From Acidobacteriota bacterium (GTDB lineage: Bacteria; Acidobacteriota; Holophagae; Holophagales; Holophagaceae), in assembly GCA_021802985.1 (NCBI GenBank), contig JAJZQW010000012.1, positions 1 to 49,732 on the forward strand: a stretch of 49,732 bases of DNA, written 5' to 3'. Shown one piece after another: positions 36,486 through 44,570 of the stretch. The translations under genes and the position numbers were made by a program. Under the pieces are notes generated by a model. That model was not told the DNA's origin, did no database searches, and saw only the letters and a program-made list of their open reading frames with translations. Each line of letters opens with the position of its first letter. The stretch's first letter is position 1.

Positions 36486-37934
36486 TCAAAGCCCAGCAGC
36501 AGCCTTCGGGTCCGTGAGGCCCTCGCCTGAGACAACCAGCTCCACGCGCCGGTTTTCCTTCCGGCCGGCGTCGGTGCCATTGGAGGCGACGGGATCGCTC
36601 TTGCCGAAGCCCTTGGACGTGATGGCGTCGGCCGAGACCCCCTGGCTGACCAGGTAGTCCTTGGTGTTCTGGGCCCGTTGCTCGGACAGGCGCTGGTTGA
36701 GCGCATCGCTGCCCGTGCTGTCCGTGAAGCCGTCCGCCTCGATCATCAACCCCTTGTGGGCAGACAGGATTCCGGCGATTTTCGAGAGCTTCTCCCGCGC
36801 GGCGGGCAGCAGCACCGCCTTGCCGTTCTGGAACAGCACCCCGGACATGTTCACGATCAGCCCCCGGGCGGTGGCGCGCGTCTGGAGGATGGTATTGAGC
36901 TGCTCCATCAACTTGGTTCGCAGATCTTCGTTCTTGGATTGCAGTCCTTCATTCTTGGAACGCAATCTTTCATTCTCGGTTACGGCCTGCTGGGTCTGCG
37001 CCTGGGCGACAGCCTGGGCCGCGGCAGCCTGGGCGGCGGCCTGATCGGCGGCTCGCTTGGAATCAGCCAGTTTCTCCTGGGCCACTTTCTGTTCCCAGGC
37101 CACCCGCTCCACCTCCTGTCGCTGGACCGCGATCAGCCGGGCGTCCTCGGCCCTCTGGACGGCTTCCCGGGCCATCAGGATCCGGCTTCCCTTCTTCCCG
37201 TCTTCGTTCTCGGACTGCTTGAGGTAGCCCTGGGCCTTTCCGAACGCCTCGGGCGCGTAGGTCATGGCCCCGGCAGCCGCGGCGATGCGCACGGCATTGC
37301 GGGCCTGGTAGACGACAAAGGGCGTCTTTTCATCCATGACCATCGGGGCCGAGGAGGGCAGATTCAAGGTGTACTGGCCCCGCTTCAGCAGCTCGTATTT
37401 GGCATCGATGAGTTCGACCTGCCCACGGGATTCCTCCCGGACCGCATTTTCCATGACCACCACATCGCTGGGCTGGCTCACGGCAAAGTACGGCTCGGCG
37501 GTCACCACCAGACCGAAGGTCTGGAGCGCTTCCGTGACCTTGACCTTGCATTTGCCATGCTTGAGGACGAGCTCCCCCAGATTGGTGGCCCGACCTTCCG
37601 GAGAGATGCCCCACATCACGTAGGTCATGAATTCCCCGCCGAAGGTGGAGGCGGGCGGCAGGTTCTTGACCTTCGCGATGATCAGGAGGGCTCCGTCCTT
37701 GTTCTTCACGGTGGCCACTCCCGACGCGGCCGGCAGCAGAATCGTGCCCTTCAGGTCGATCTTCGTGGAGGATTTCAGATTCCGGTAGTTGATGGCCTTG
37801 GCCGAACCCTGCACCACGGTCACCCGATAAAGGGGCACCGAGGTCGGGGGGGCTGGGTCGGGGGTGGGCGGAGGTGGCTGAGCTTGGAGGACCAAAGCCG
37901 CCGCCGCAAACGGGATCGCATTCCAACTTTTCAT
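36486..37934 (-). CDS. OmpA-family protein with helical DUF4398-like region
   Basis: A 482-residue envelope protein. The signal peptide (WNAIPFAAAALVLQAQ) and a proline-rich stretch are followed by a beta-rich domain of about 150 residues (YRVTVVQGSAKAINYRNL, MTYVMWGISPEGRATNLGEL). A long alanine/glutamine coiled-coil region resembles DUF4398. The C-terminal OmpA peptidoglycan-binding domain contains IEADGFTDSTGSDALN, LSEQRAQNTKDYLV and GRKENRRVELVV. The usual GHTD motif is GFTD here, which keeps the binding aspartate. It should tie the outer membrane or a periplasmic complex to peptidoglycan. AAAGG precedes the start at 37934. Confidence 0.85.
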   Translation of the reverse strand: MKSWNAIPFAAAALVLQAQPPPPTPDPAPPTSVPLYRVTVVQGSAKAINYRNLKSSTKIDLKGTILLPAASGVATVKNKDGALLIIAKVKNLPPASTFGGEFMTYVMWGISPEGRATNLGELVLKHGKCKVKVTEALQTFGLVVTAEPYFAVSQPSDVVVMENAVREESRGQVELIDAKYELLKRGQYTLNLPSSAPMVMDEKTPFVVYQARNAVRIAAAAGAMTYAPEAFGKAQGYLKQSENEDGKKGSRILMAREAVQRAEDARLIAVQRQEVERVAWEQKVAQEKLADSKRAADQAAAQAAAAQAVAQAQTQQAVTENERLRSKNEGLQSKNEDLRTKLMEQLNTILQTRATARGLIVNMSGVLFQNGKAVLLPAAREKLSKIAGILSAHKGLMIEADGFTDSTGSDALNQRLSEQRAQNTKDYLVSQGVSADAITSKGFGKSDPVASNGTDAGRKENRRVELVVSGEGLTDPKAAAGL

Positions 37935-38071
37935 TTTTGCACCTTTCAGGGCGTCCATCGGTGGGTGGGGGATGAGTCAAATCCTGGGACCGGATGACCC
38001 AGGGAAGCATTCACGGAGGCAGAGCGAACCCTGGTCACGCCCTGGAAAAGGGCCTGGAGCAGCCTAGGCGC

Positions 38072-38350
38072 TCAGCCCCGCAGATCGTTGGCCGCATCGG
38101 TCATGCCGCGCTTGAGATCGCTGGTGGCGAGGGCCGTGCGTTCCTTCATGTCATCCCAGGCCAGGCCAGCCTCGTCGGCCAGGTCCCCGGCCTTACGCTT
38201 GGCGCGGCGGGCAAGGTCCTTGAGATCCCCGCGGAGTTCGGGGCCGGTCTTCGGTGTGGTGAGGGCCACAACCAGCGCCCCGAGCGTGGCACCGGCGAGG
38301 AACGTCAGCAGCATGGGGCCCGTGGAGGAGGAGGTGTTTTCCTGGTTCAT
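38072..38350 (-). CDS. YtxH-domain protein
   Basis: A 92-residue protein with one N-terminal membrane helix (GPMLLTFLAGATLGALVVAL). The YtxH hallmark TPKTGPELRGDLKDLA follows, then a charged helix. YtxH proteins are small, stress-linked membrane proteins without known activity. AGGAG precedes the start. It begins 11 bases after the DUF948-like gene, so the two are coupled. Confidence 0.85.
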   Translation of the reverse strand: MNQENTSSSTGPMLLTFLAGATLGALVVALTTPKTGPELRGDLKDLARRAKRKAGDLADEAGLAWDDMKERTALATSDLKRGMTDAANDLRG

Positions 38351-38361
38351 GATCGTTGCTC

Positions 38362-38751
38362 CTATTCGTATTCGTGAGGGGACTGCCTGCGTTTGAAGAA
38401 GGCCAGCACGGCGCTGATCCCTCCGACGATGCCCCCGAGATTGCGGGAGGCCGATTCGATGGTGCTGTGGTAACGCCGATTGAGATCCTGCACCGTGCGC
38501 CCAAGTTCCCCCATCATCCGGGCCAGACCCGAAAGTTCGTCCAGGGAGACCTGGAGCGAAGCCGCCAGGTGATCCATCCGCAACCGGGAGGCATGAACAT
38601 CCTCGGCGATCTGGGACAGGTCCTTGCTGGAGGAGAGGAGGAAGGCATCGAGGCCCTGGGCGGTCCGGCGCAACTGGACCAGCAGGCGCACCAGGCCAAC
38701 GGCGAGTGCGACCAGAACCACGATGAGCGTGAGTTCGAGCGCGATGGACAT
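38362..38751 (-). CDS. DUF948-like membrane protein
   Basis: A 129-residue protein: an N-terminal membrane helix (ALELTLIVVLVALAVGLVRLLVQL), then a long amphipathic helix pair (LSQIAEDVHASRLRMDHLAASL, LARMMGELGRTVQDLNRRY). A small hydrophobic GGIVGGISAVLAFF segment lies near the end. This arrangement fits DUF948, often found beside YtxH proteins, as here. GGAGG precedes the ATG. Confidence 0.75.
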   Translation of the reverse strand: MSIALELTLIVVLVALAVGLVRLLVQLRRTAQGLDAFLLSSSKDLSQIAEDVHASRLRMDHLAASLQVSLDELSGLARMMGELGRTVQDLNRRYHSTIESASRNLGGIVGGISAVLAFFKRRQSPHEYE

Positions 38752-38772
38752 GGTGGCCTCCGGGTTGGGAAT

Positions 38773-39264
38773 TCAGGCATCTTCATGGGCGGTCAGCATC
38801 CAGAGGGCCTTGTCCATGGCGTGGCTGATGGTGGCGTAGAAATCCGCCGTGGGCTGATCGCCGAGTCTCCCGGCCTTCTTGACGCCCTTGCGCATCCGTC
38901 CCGCATATTCACCGTAGTGGTCGACCAGGGTGCCCATGTGGAGCTTGCCGTCGACAACATCCAAGGGGTACTCGATCAGGCCAGCGGCGCTGCCGACGGC
39001 ATGGCTGGTATCAAGGCGATGACCACCTGCGGTGGCCACCCGCTCGGCAAAGCCATCACCGTAGATGGCGAGCTGGCCGTAGAGCTGGTCGAACAGCAGG
39101 TTGAGGCCCCAGGAATCCGGGCCTCTCACATTCCACCGGGCCCGCCGGGTCTGGTAGGCCAGATCGAGCGTGTCCGCCAGGGACTGGTTCAGCAGATCCA
39201 CCAGGTCCTCGGTAGTCTTGGCATCGAAGCTCACGACTTCAGCGGGGGGACGGTGGCTGCTCAT
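38773..39264 (-). CDS. Dps-family protein with altered ferroxidase site
   Basis: A 163-residue ferritin-like protein of the Dps family, which normally forms a dodecamer that oxidises and stores iron and protects DNA. The fold is plain: LLNQSLADTLDLAYQTRRARWNVRGPDSW, then LLFDQLYGQLAIYGDGFAERVATAGG. Two metal-ligand histidines expected in the HWNV and LHxxFD patterns are replaced, giving RWNV and LNLLFD. The following Asp and Glu (FD; DGFAER) remain. Iron oxidation may be weakened or lost, leaving DNA binding or a structural role. The start at 39264 follows AGGAG; eight upstream codons are not family-like. Confidence 0.85.
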   Translation of the reverse strand: MSSHRPPAEVVSFDAKTTEDLVDLLNQSLADTLDLAYQTRRARWNVRGPDSWGLNLLFDQLYGQLAIYGDGFAERVATAGGHRLDTSHAVGSAAGLIEYPLDVVDGKLHMGTLVDHYGEYAGRMRKGVKKAGRLGDQPTADFYATISHAMDKALWMLTAHEDA

Positions 39265-39300
39265 GGCAGGCTCCTGGCGATGCATCAAACCAGCCGGGGA

Positions 39301-39450
39301 CTAGAGGACCCGGCGGCCCTGGATGACCCGGACCAGGATGATGACGATGGCGACCACGAGCAGGACGTGGATGAAGCCCCCCATGGTGTAGGCGCTGACG
39401 AGGCCCAGGGCCCAGAGAACGAGGAGAATGACTGCGATGGTCCATAACAT
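39301..39450 (-). CDS. lmo0937-family small membrane protein
   Basis: A 49-residue membrane peptide read on the minus strand. It begins MLWTIAVILLVLWALG, continues with a second hydrophobic helix around FIHVLLVVAIVIILV, and ends in a basic QGRRVL. This two-helix pattern with the MLWTI start and GGFIH turn is that of the lmo0937 (DUF5670) family, found in stress-gene clusters. AGGAG lies seven bases before the ATG, supporting a real gene. Function is unknown. Confidence 0.85.
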   Translation of the reverse strand: MLWTIAVILLVLWALGLVSAYTMGGFIHVLLVVAIVIILVRVIQGRRVL

Positions 39451-39496
39451 GGGGCGCTCCTAGCCGATGACGGCGGGGTTCTGGCTTGCGAAGAAT

Positions 39497-39784
39497 TCAG
39501 TGTTTTGCGGAGGAACTGTGGACCATGGCCTTGAGTTCAAGCCAGGCCTGTTCTGCCCCGGCCTTCATGCTTTCCCATGTGTCATTACTGGCGTCCTTCA
39601 GGTTGAGCAGGTGCTTCCTGGCCTCGTCGTGTTTGCGCTGCAAGGCGTCGATGGTCTTGTCGTAGCTGACCATGGCGTCGACACTCTGGCGTTTGGCCTT
39701 GGCCTTGAGCACGTCGATGTCGGCTTCCCATTGCGCCAGCTGCGCCTCTAGCTTGCTTTCGTAGGCTTTTCTGTTCTCCAGCAT
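39497..39784 (-). CDS. sll1863-family stress-response coiled-coil protein
   Basis: A 95-residue soluble protein, almost entirely alpha-helical and coiled coil (YESKLEAQLAQWEADIDVLKAK, then ALQRKHDEARKHLLNL and AWLELKAMV). The layout matches the sll1863 family of stress-response proteins. GGAGG precedes the ATG. It lies between the small membrane peptide and the BON protein on the same strand. Confidence 0.8.
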   Translation of the reverse strand: MLENRKAYESKLEAQLAQWEADIDVLKAKAKRQSVDAMVSYDKTIDALQRKHDEARKHLLNLKDASNDTWESMKAGAEQAWLELKAMVHSSSAKH

Positions 39785-39848
39785 GGAGGACCTCCTTGGA
39801 GGGGCTTCCCGACCCGTCGAGCGGACCAGGAAGCCCGTTGGAATGGCA

Positions 39849-40622
39849 TCAGGACTTCTGGACGCTCATCTGGTTGTTCACGCGGCGCACGCCTTCGATG
39901 TCCTCGGCGAGCTTGGTCACCAGGGTCTTCTCGGCTGCGTTCTCGGCCTCTCCGTGCAAAGTCACCACGCCGTGCTTGGTGGCCACGCGGGTGGCCAGGG
40001 CATGGGTGGATTTGTGGAAGAGGAGGGTCGTCTTCACCTGGGCGGTGATGGACGCATCATCCACCTTCTGCCCCAGACTCCGATGGGCGGGCTTGGCGGG
40101 ATTGGAGACCACCATCTCGTTGCGGACCTCCGTGACCCCGTCCACATCCTTGGCATACTCGGTCGTCAGCTGCTTCTGGGCTTCGGATTCGGCCTTGCCC
40201 GAGAGGGTGACGACGCCGTTTTGCGTATGGACGTCCGTTTCGGTGACGCTCACGTTCTTGTGAAAGGTCAGTACCGCCTTGACCTTCATGGTGATCCAGC
40301 CATCCGAATGGTCGGCGGGCTGATCGCCGACAACCGCGAGCTGGTTGTTCACGTCCTTGACCCCAGGCAGTCCGGCCACGGTCTCCTGGGCCAGGGACTT
40401 GTGGAAATCCTCGGACACCGTGCCCGTCAGGGTGACCACGCCACCCGTGGACTCCACCTTGATGTGGTCGTCCTTCAGGTAGGTCTTGAAGTTGTAGCTG
40501 TTCTTGGCGGAGGCCTCGATCCGGTTGTCCAACCCGGAGGCCTGGACCGGAAGCCCAACCACCATGATCAGCGCCGCGGAGGTCAGGAAAGCCGCATGGG
40601 AATTCAGTTTTAACAGTTGCAT
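39849..40622 (-). CDS. triple BON-domain periplasmic protein
   Basis: A 257-residue exported protein with a signal peptide ending near VVGLPVQASG and three consecutive BON domains. Each has a VxxxxGxVTLxGxV-like core: STGGVVTLTGTVSE, TQNGVVTLSGKAES and TKHGVVTLHGEAEN. BON domains are thought to bind phospholipid membranes; OsmY, induced by osmotic stress, has two. A third domain and regular spacing of about 75 residues suggest internal duplication. It would work in the periplasm, stabilising the envelope under stress. Confidence 0.9.
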   Translation of the reverse strand: MQLLKLNSHAAFLTSAALIMVVGLPVQASGLDNRIEASAKNSYNFKTYLKDDHIKVESTGGVVTLTGTVSEDFHKSLAQETVAGLPGVKDVNNQLAVVGDQPADHSDGWITMKVKAVLTFHKNVSVTETDVHTQNGVVTLSGKAESEAQKQLTTEYAKDVDGVTEVRNEMVVSNPAKPAHRSLGQKVDDASITAQVKTTLLFHKSTHALATRVATKHGVVTLHGEAENAAEKTLVTKLAEDIEGVRRVNNQMSVQKS

Positions 40623-40687
40623 GGTGCAGTCTCGTTTCTGCCCCGAAGGGGCGCTTGTCGGAAGGGTTGACAGGATGTTTCAGATTT

Positions 40688-41002
40688 CTATTTCTTCTCA
40701 TGTCCGGGCAAAGGCTTCGTGCCCGGCTGCGGATGGGCTTCGTGCGGAACGGCGTTCTCCGGCTTCTGCCTGGAGTCATGCTTGGCGTCGTGCTTGGCAT
40801 CGTGGTTCGGGTCGTGCTTGGCGTCGTGCTTCGATTCGTGCCTCGAGAGGTCATCCACCTTCTTCGAGTCGGTCATCTCCCAGGCATGCGGGATGTCGCC
40901 AGGGCCTGGAGCCTGAGTGGGCTTGGCGGGCAGGGGATACTCCTCGGGCTTGGGGTCCACCTTGGGCCTGGGCTCCTGCTCCGGATTCTGGTAGATGGTC
41001 AT
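40688..41002 (-). CDS. small Lys-His-Asp repeat protein
   Basis: A 104-residue soluble protein I do not recognise. A proline-rich N-terminal half (KVDPKPEEYPLPAKPTQAPG) leads to a repeat tract of KHDAKHD-type units (about residues 58-77), and the tail is again Pro/His-rich. There is no signal peptide. AGGAGG lies the right distance before the ATG, which supports expression. Clustered His and Asp could bind metal ions; that is inference only. Confidence 0.65.
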   Translation of the reverse strand: MTIYQNPEQEPRPKVDPKPEEYPLPAKPTQAPGPGDIPHAWEMTDSKKVDDLSRHESKHDAKHDPNHDAKHDAKHDSRQKPENAVPHEAHPQPGTKPLPGHEKK

Positions 41003-41057
41003 AGACGCCTCCTGGGCGGGCGATGGCGCGCATCGGCCGCGAACGTGCGTTGGAAGG

Positions 41058-41104
41058 AAGCTGACCCGCCTTCTGCCTTGGCGAGCCTCGGGACAGGTCA
41101 GCTT
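41058..41104 (-). terminator. possible terminator-like inverted repeat
   Basis: A 9-bp perfect inverted repeat (41058-41066 with 41096-41104) encloses 29 bases that hold a smaller inverted repeat. It lies about 40 bases past the stop of the minus-strand OmpA gene. No real T run follows, so termination here is uncertain. Confidence 0.3.
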
Positions 41105-41141
41105 GACTGGAAAGACAACGGTTCAGGAACAAGGCCGAAGC

Positions 41142-42674
41142 CTAGTTCGTGGCTCTCTTGGGGTAGTTGATGATGATGTTGACCCTGCGGTTGTCCTCGC
41201 GCCCACCTTTGCTGGTGTTGTAGGCGACACTCCGGGTGGCACCGAAGCCTTCCGCGGTGAGCCGTGAACGCTCCACTCCGAAACGGTTCACCAGGTAATC
41301 CACCACGTTGGTTGCGCGGAGCAGGGAGATCTTCATCGCCGCCTCGGGGGTCCGCTGCAAAGCGCCGGTATTCCCTTCCACCGTGGCCGTGACATAGGGG
41401 TTCGCCTTCATGAAATCCGCGAACCTTTGGAATTGGCCATCGTATTCAGGCTTGATATCGGCTTTGTTGGCGTCGAACTCAATCAGCATGGCCATGGTGA
41501 TCCTGGCGGGAGCCACCTTCAGCCCCGCAAAATCCGTCACACAGGGGACCACCGCATCGATGCGCCGGTTCTCCCGTTTTCCATCATTGGTGGCATTGTC
41601 CGCGATGGGGCGCATGTCTCCGTACCCCACCGCCCTCAGGCGAGAACGATCGATGTGGAGTTTATTCACCAGGTAGTTCACCACGCTCTCCGCCCGCTGC
41701 AGGGACAGCTTCATGTTGTGCTCAGGCTTCCCCACGTTATCGGTGTGGCCCTCGATCACGGCGGTGGTCTCGGGGTATTTCGCGAGGAAAGTCCCGATCA
41801 CGGCAAGCTTCTCTTTGTCCTTGCGCTGCATCTGGTTGCGATTGATCTCGAACTGGATGTCGAGGAGGGTGCAATACTCCTGGGTTCGCGCCGGGGCCGG
41901 TACGATGACCTCCACCGGAGCCGCTTCCACCACACGTTCAGGTGGTGGCGGTGCCACCGGTTCGGGCGGCGCCACATACGGAGCGGGGGCTGGAGCCGGG
42001 GCGGGTTCCGGGGCCGGAGCCGGGGCTTTCCGACCGAACCGGATCAGCAGGCCAATGGAGGCCATGTCGATGTCGGCCTTGTTATTGACCGCATCGTCGA
42101 TCCGATAGCGTTCCACCTCGGCGCGCATCCCAAACGATTTGGTGAAATCGTACTGGAGACCGCCACCGAACTTGTAGTTCATCGCCCGCTTGCTCGGATT
42201 GGGATTGAGCACATTGACTGCGCCGGTTCCCGTGAAGGCGTCTTTGACGTTGGCGTAGTTCACGCCGGCTCTGGCGAACGCAGAAAACTTTTCGGTGAAG
42301 GGCAGGTTGAAGACTGCATCGAAATTCTCACCGCTGAGCTTGAGCTGGCCGTCCAGCGTTCCCGCCGGCACGGTGACGGCATTGAAACTGAACTTGCCCA
42401 GGTCGAAATAACCGGCCTCGAAGGCGAAGTACTTGTTGAACTGATACCCGCCGAACAGCTTGTAGCCGGTATCGCGCTCATGATCGTCGATCGACGTGGT
42501 GGCAAACCCCGACCCCAGAAGCCCGCTGGTGATCCCAGCGTTATCGATCTTGGCTCGCGTCTGACCAACATTGGCGCCGATGTACCAGCCTGAATCCTGG
42601 GCCATTGCAAGCGGGCCGGCGATGATCATGAGGGCCACCAACTGCAACTTCCCTGAAGCTCTTGATAATCTCAT
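41142..42674 (-). CDS. OmpA-like outer-membrane protein with two tandem OmpA-C domains
   Basis: A 510-residue protein. The signal peptide ends near GPLAMAQD. An eight-strand barrel of about 200 residues follows (GWYIGANVGQTRAK, YKLFGGYQFNKYFAFEAGY, LQYDFTKSFGMRAEVERY). After a Pro/Ala/Glu-rich linker come two OmpA-C modules. The first is complete: IEGHTDNVGKPEHN, LSLQRAESVVNYLV, GKRENRRIDAVV. The second keeps ISLLRATNVVDYLV and GGREDNRRVNI, but GHTD has become GNTG, losing the aspartate that contacts diaminopimelate. AGGAG precedes the start. Confidence 0.9.
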   Translation of the reverse strand: MRLSRASGKLQLVALMIIAGPLAMAQDSGWYIGANVGQTRAKIDNAGITSGLLGSGFATTSIDDHERDTGYKLFGGYQFNKYFAFEAGYFDLGKFSFNAVTVPAGTLDGQLKLSGENFDAVFNLPFTEKFSAFARAGVNYANVKDAFTGTGAVNVLNPNPSKRAMNYKFGGGLQYDFTKSFGMRAEVERYRIDDAVNNKADIDMASIGLLIRFGRKAPAPAPEPAPAPAPAPYVAPPEPVAPPPPERVVEAAPVEVIVPAPARTQEYCTLLDIQFEINRNQMQRKDKEKLAVIGTFLAKYPETTAVIEGHTDNVGKPEHNMKLSLQRAESVVNYLVNKLHIDRSRLRAVGYGDMRPIADNATNDGKRENRRIDAVVPCVTDFAGLKVAPARITMAMLIEFDANKADIKPEYDGQFQRFADFMKANPYVTATVEGNTGALQRTPEAAMKISLLRATNVVDYLVNRFGVERSRLTAEGFGATRSVAYNTSKGGREDNRRVNIIINYPKRATN

Positions 42675-42713
42675 TTTTTCTCCTGTGAATGATTTTTGGG
42701 TTTTATGAAACCA

Positions 42714-44528
42714 TCAGGGGGCGGGAACATTGACGGTGTTGGTGTCCAGGGCAATCGTCCCTGCGAGGGTCGCGCCAGCGAGGATCCGGCCATTGATCAC
42801 GGCACCCGTCTTGGCGGTGACATCCCGACCCGACACGATGGTTCCGTAGAAGATGGTGCCGACGCCAACGGTGCCGTCGAGGGTGGGAACCCAGAACACG
42901 TTCTTGGCCTGGGCCCCGTTGGCCAGCGTGATACTGGCGGTGGTCGTCAACGAGGAACCGATCTGGAAGATCCAGACGGCGTTCGCGTTGCCGCCCGCGT
43001 CGAGCGTGACGGGTGTCGCGACCAGCATCGTGCTGCCGGAGGTGTAGGTGCCCGGAGGAATGCCCAGGGGATAGAGAGCGCCGAGATCGGCACCACCCGA
43101 GATGGTGGTTCCAGGAGGCAGGGTCTTCGCGTAGTTGTAGGCGATCAACAGGTCAGCCCTTGCCTGCGCCGACACGGTGTCGTTGATGTGGATGGTGCCG
43201 TTCACCTGAACGGGAAGCAGGCCATTGGACGTGCCCGGATCCAGCGAAACATCGCCGTTGATCATCGTCGCGGCGCCCGTATTCGTGATGGCGGAGGTGG
43301 CCATGATGCCGAAGGTGCTGGCGGAGCCGAGGGCGACGCCACCGGGCGCGAGCCCTGTGCCGGTCGTGAAGGTCCAGGGATTCGGAACCAGGCCGGGGAC
43401 CAGGGCATTGCCCGCCAGATCCTTCGCCCCGGTGATGGTGGCGGTGTAGGACGTGCTGGGCGCAAGCGCGCTGGTCGGCGTGAAGGTCGCGATGTGAAGC
43501 GTGGTGTCATAGGCGACCGCGCCCAGGAGCGGGGTACCCAGGGGAGAGCCGCTGGTCTGCACCGTGAAGATGATCGTCAGGGGGTCCATCGCCGTGCTGA
43601 ACGTGGCGTTGACCGAGCTGTTGAGGGCAACGCCTGTGGCGAGATCCGCGGGAACGGTGAGGATCACCGTGGGCGGGTTGACGACCGCCGCGGCGGTGGT
43701 GAAAGTCCATACGTAGTTGCTGGCGGCAGGCAGGGCGGCCTGGTTGCCGGCCAGCGCGTTGCCAGCCAGATCGGTGGCGGCGGTGGTGATCGTGGCGGTA
43801 TAGGTGGTGCCGGCGACCAGGGTGGTGGATGTCGCCGGGGTGAACGTCGCCGTTCTCGCCGCGACCGAGTAGCTCACGGTGCCTGCGGGAGAGACGCTGG
43901 GTGCGGCCGCGGTCACCGTGAAACTGGTCCCGGTGATGGTTGCAGGCGCCATGTCCTCGGTGAAGGTCGCGGTGATGGCCGTGTTGAGGGGCACGCCCGT
44001 CGTCGGACCGGGGGTCGTCGTGGCGGGGACGGTAAGCGTCACCCGGGGCCGGGTGGTATCGGGGGTCACGCCCGTCGTGAAGTGCCAGACATAGGGGCTC
44101 GCCAGGGCTAGGCCCGTGGAGAGGCTCTTGGCCCCGGTGACCGTGGCGGTATAGAGCGTGAGGGGGGCCAGGGTGGTCGCGGGTGCCAGGGTGAAGGTGG
44201 CAATCCGGTTCGTGGCGTCAAAGGCCACCGTTCCGGTGGGCGATACGGCGGGTGCCGCACAGGTCACGGTAAAGGTGCCACCGCCGGTCATGGGAGCCAT
44301 CGGCTCACTGAAGGCGGCGGTGATGATGGTGTTGTTGATCGGCACACCGGTGGCGTTGTTGACAGGAGCCACGGCGGTCACCATGGGCCCGAGGGTGGCA
44401 ATGCCGCCGCCGCCCAGGATGGGGGCGCGGCTGCCTTCGCCGCCGCCCTTGCAGCCTGCCGCGAAGGCGACCAACAGCAATGCGATGGACCACAGCCATG
44501 GTCTGGTAACGTTTTCAAGCTTGTTCAT
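42714..44528 (-). CDS. Ig-like repeat lipoprotein with DUF3494 ice-binding domain
   Basis: A 604-residue surface lipoprotein. The signal ends in a lipobox (AFAAGC), followed by a Gly-rich stretch. Three Ig-like (Big_5) domains come next, each starting like VTAVAPVNNATGVPINNTI and ending WxFTTG or similar. A C-terminal DUF3494 domain starts near LGSASTFGIMATSAITNTG, with GDVSLDPG, GTYTSGSTMLV and NVFWVPTLDGTVGVG. DUF3494 folds as a beta-helix and is the ice-binding domain of several polar microbes; in others it is probably an adhesin. It is the first gene of the cassette and starts after GAGGAG. Confidence 0.88.
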   Translation of the reverse strand: MNKLENVTRPWLWSIALLLVAFAAGCKGGGEGSRAPILGGGGIATLGPMVTAVAPVNNATGVPINNTIITAAFSEPMAPMTGGGTFTVTCAAPAVSPTGTVAFDATNRIATFTLAPATTLAPLTLYTATVTGAKSLSTGLALASPYVWHFTTGVTPDTTRPRVTLTVPATTTPGPTTGVPLNTAITATFTEDMAPATITGTSFTVTAAAPSVSPAGTVSYSVAARTATFTPATSTTLVAGTTYTATITTAATDLAGNALAGNQAALPAASNYVWTFTTAAAVVNPPTVILTVPADLATGVALNSSVNATFSTAMDPLTIIFTVQTSGSPLGTPLLGAVAYDTTLHIATFTPTSALAPSTSYTATITGAKDLAGNALVPGLVPNPWTFTTGTGLAPGGVALGSASTFGIMATSAITNTGAATMINGDVSLDPGTSNGLLPVQVNGTIHINDTVSAQARADLLIAYNYAKTLPPGTTISGGADLGALYPLGIPPGTYTSGSTMLVATPVTLDAGGNANAVWIFQIGSSLTTTASITLANGAQAKNVFWVPTLDGTVGVGTIFYGTIVSGRDVTAKTGAVINGRILAGATLAGTIALDTNTVNVPAP

Positions 44529-44554
44529 GTGCTTCTCCTCTTTTATGTGGTTCC

Positions 44555-44570
44555 AGAAAAATCCCTGCCA
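44555..44570 (-). promoter_or_regulatory. near-consensus sigma-54 (-24/-12) element
   Basis: On the minus strand this reads TGGCAGGGATTTTTCT, against consensus TGGCAC-N5-TTGCW. The -24 half is near-perfect. The -12 half has TTTCT where TTGCT is expected, so one key base differs. It lies 27 bases before the ATG of the DUF3494 lipoprotein gene, whose divergent neighbour is a sigma-54 activator. Confidence 0.3.

Noticed and set aside
40740..40850. Regular short repeats that might be a CRISPR array.
   Set aside because: The period is about 12 bases without spacers, and the repeats encode the KHDA units of a protein.
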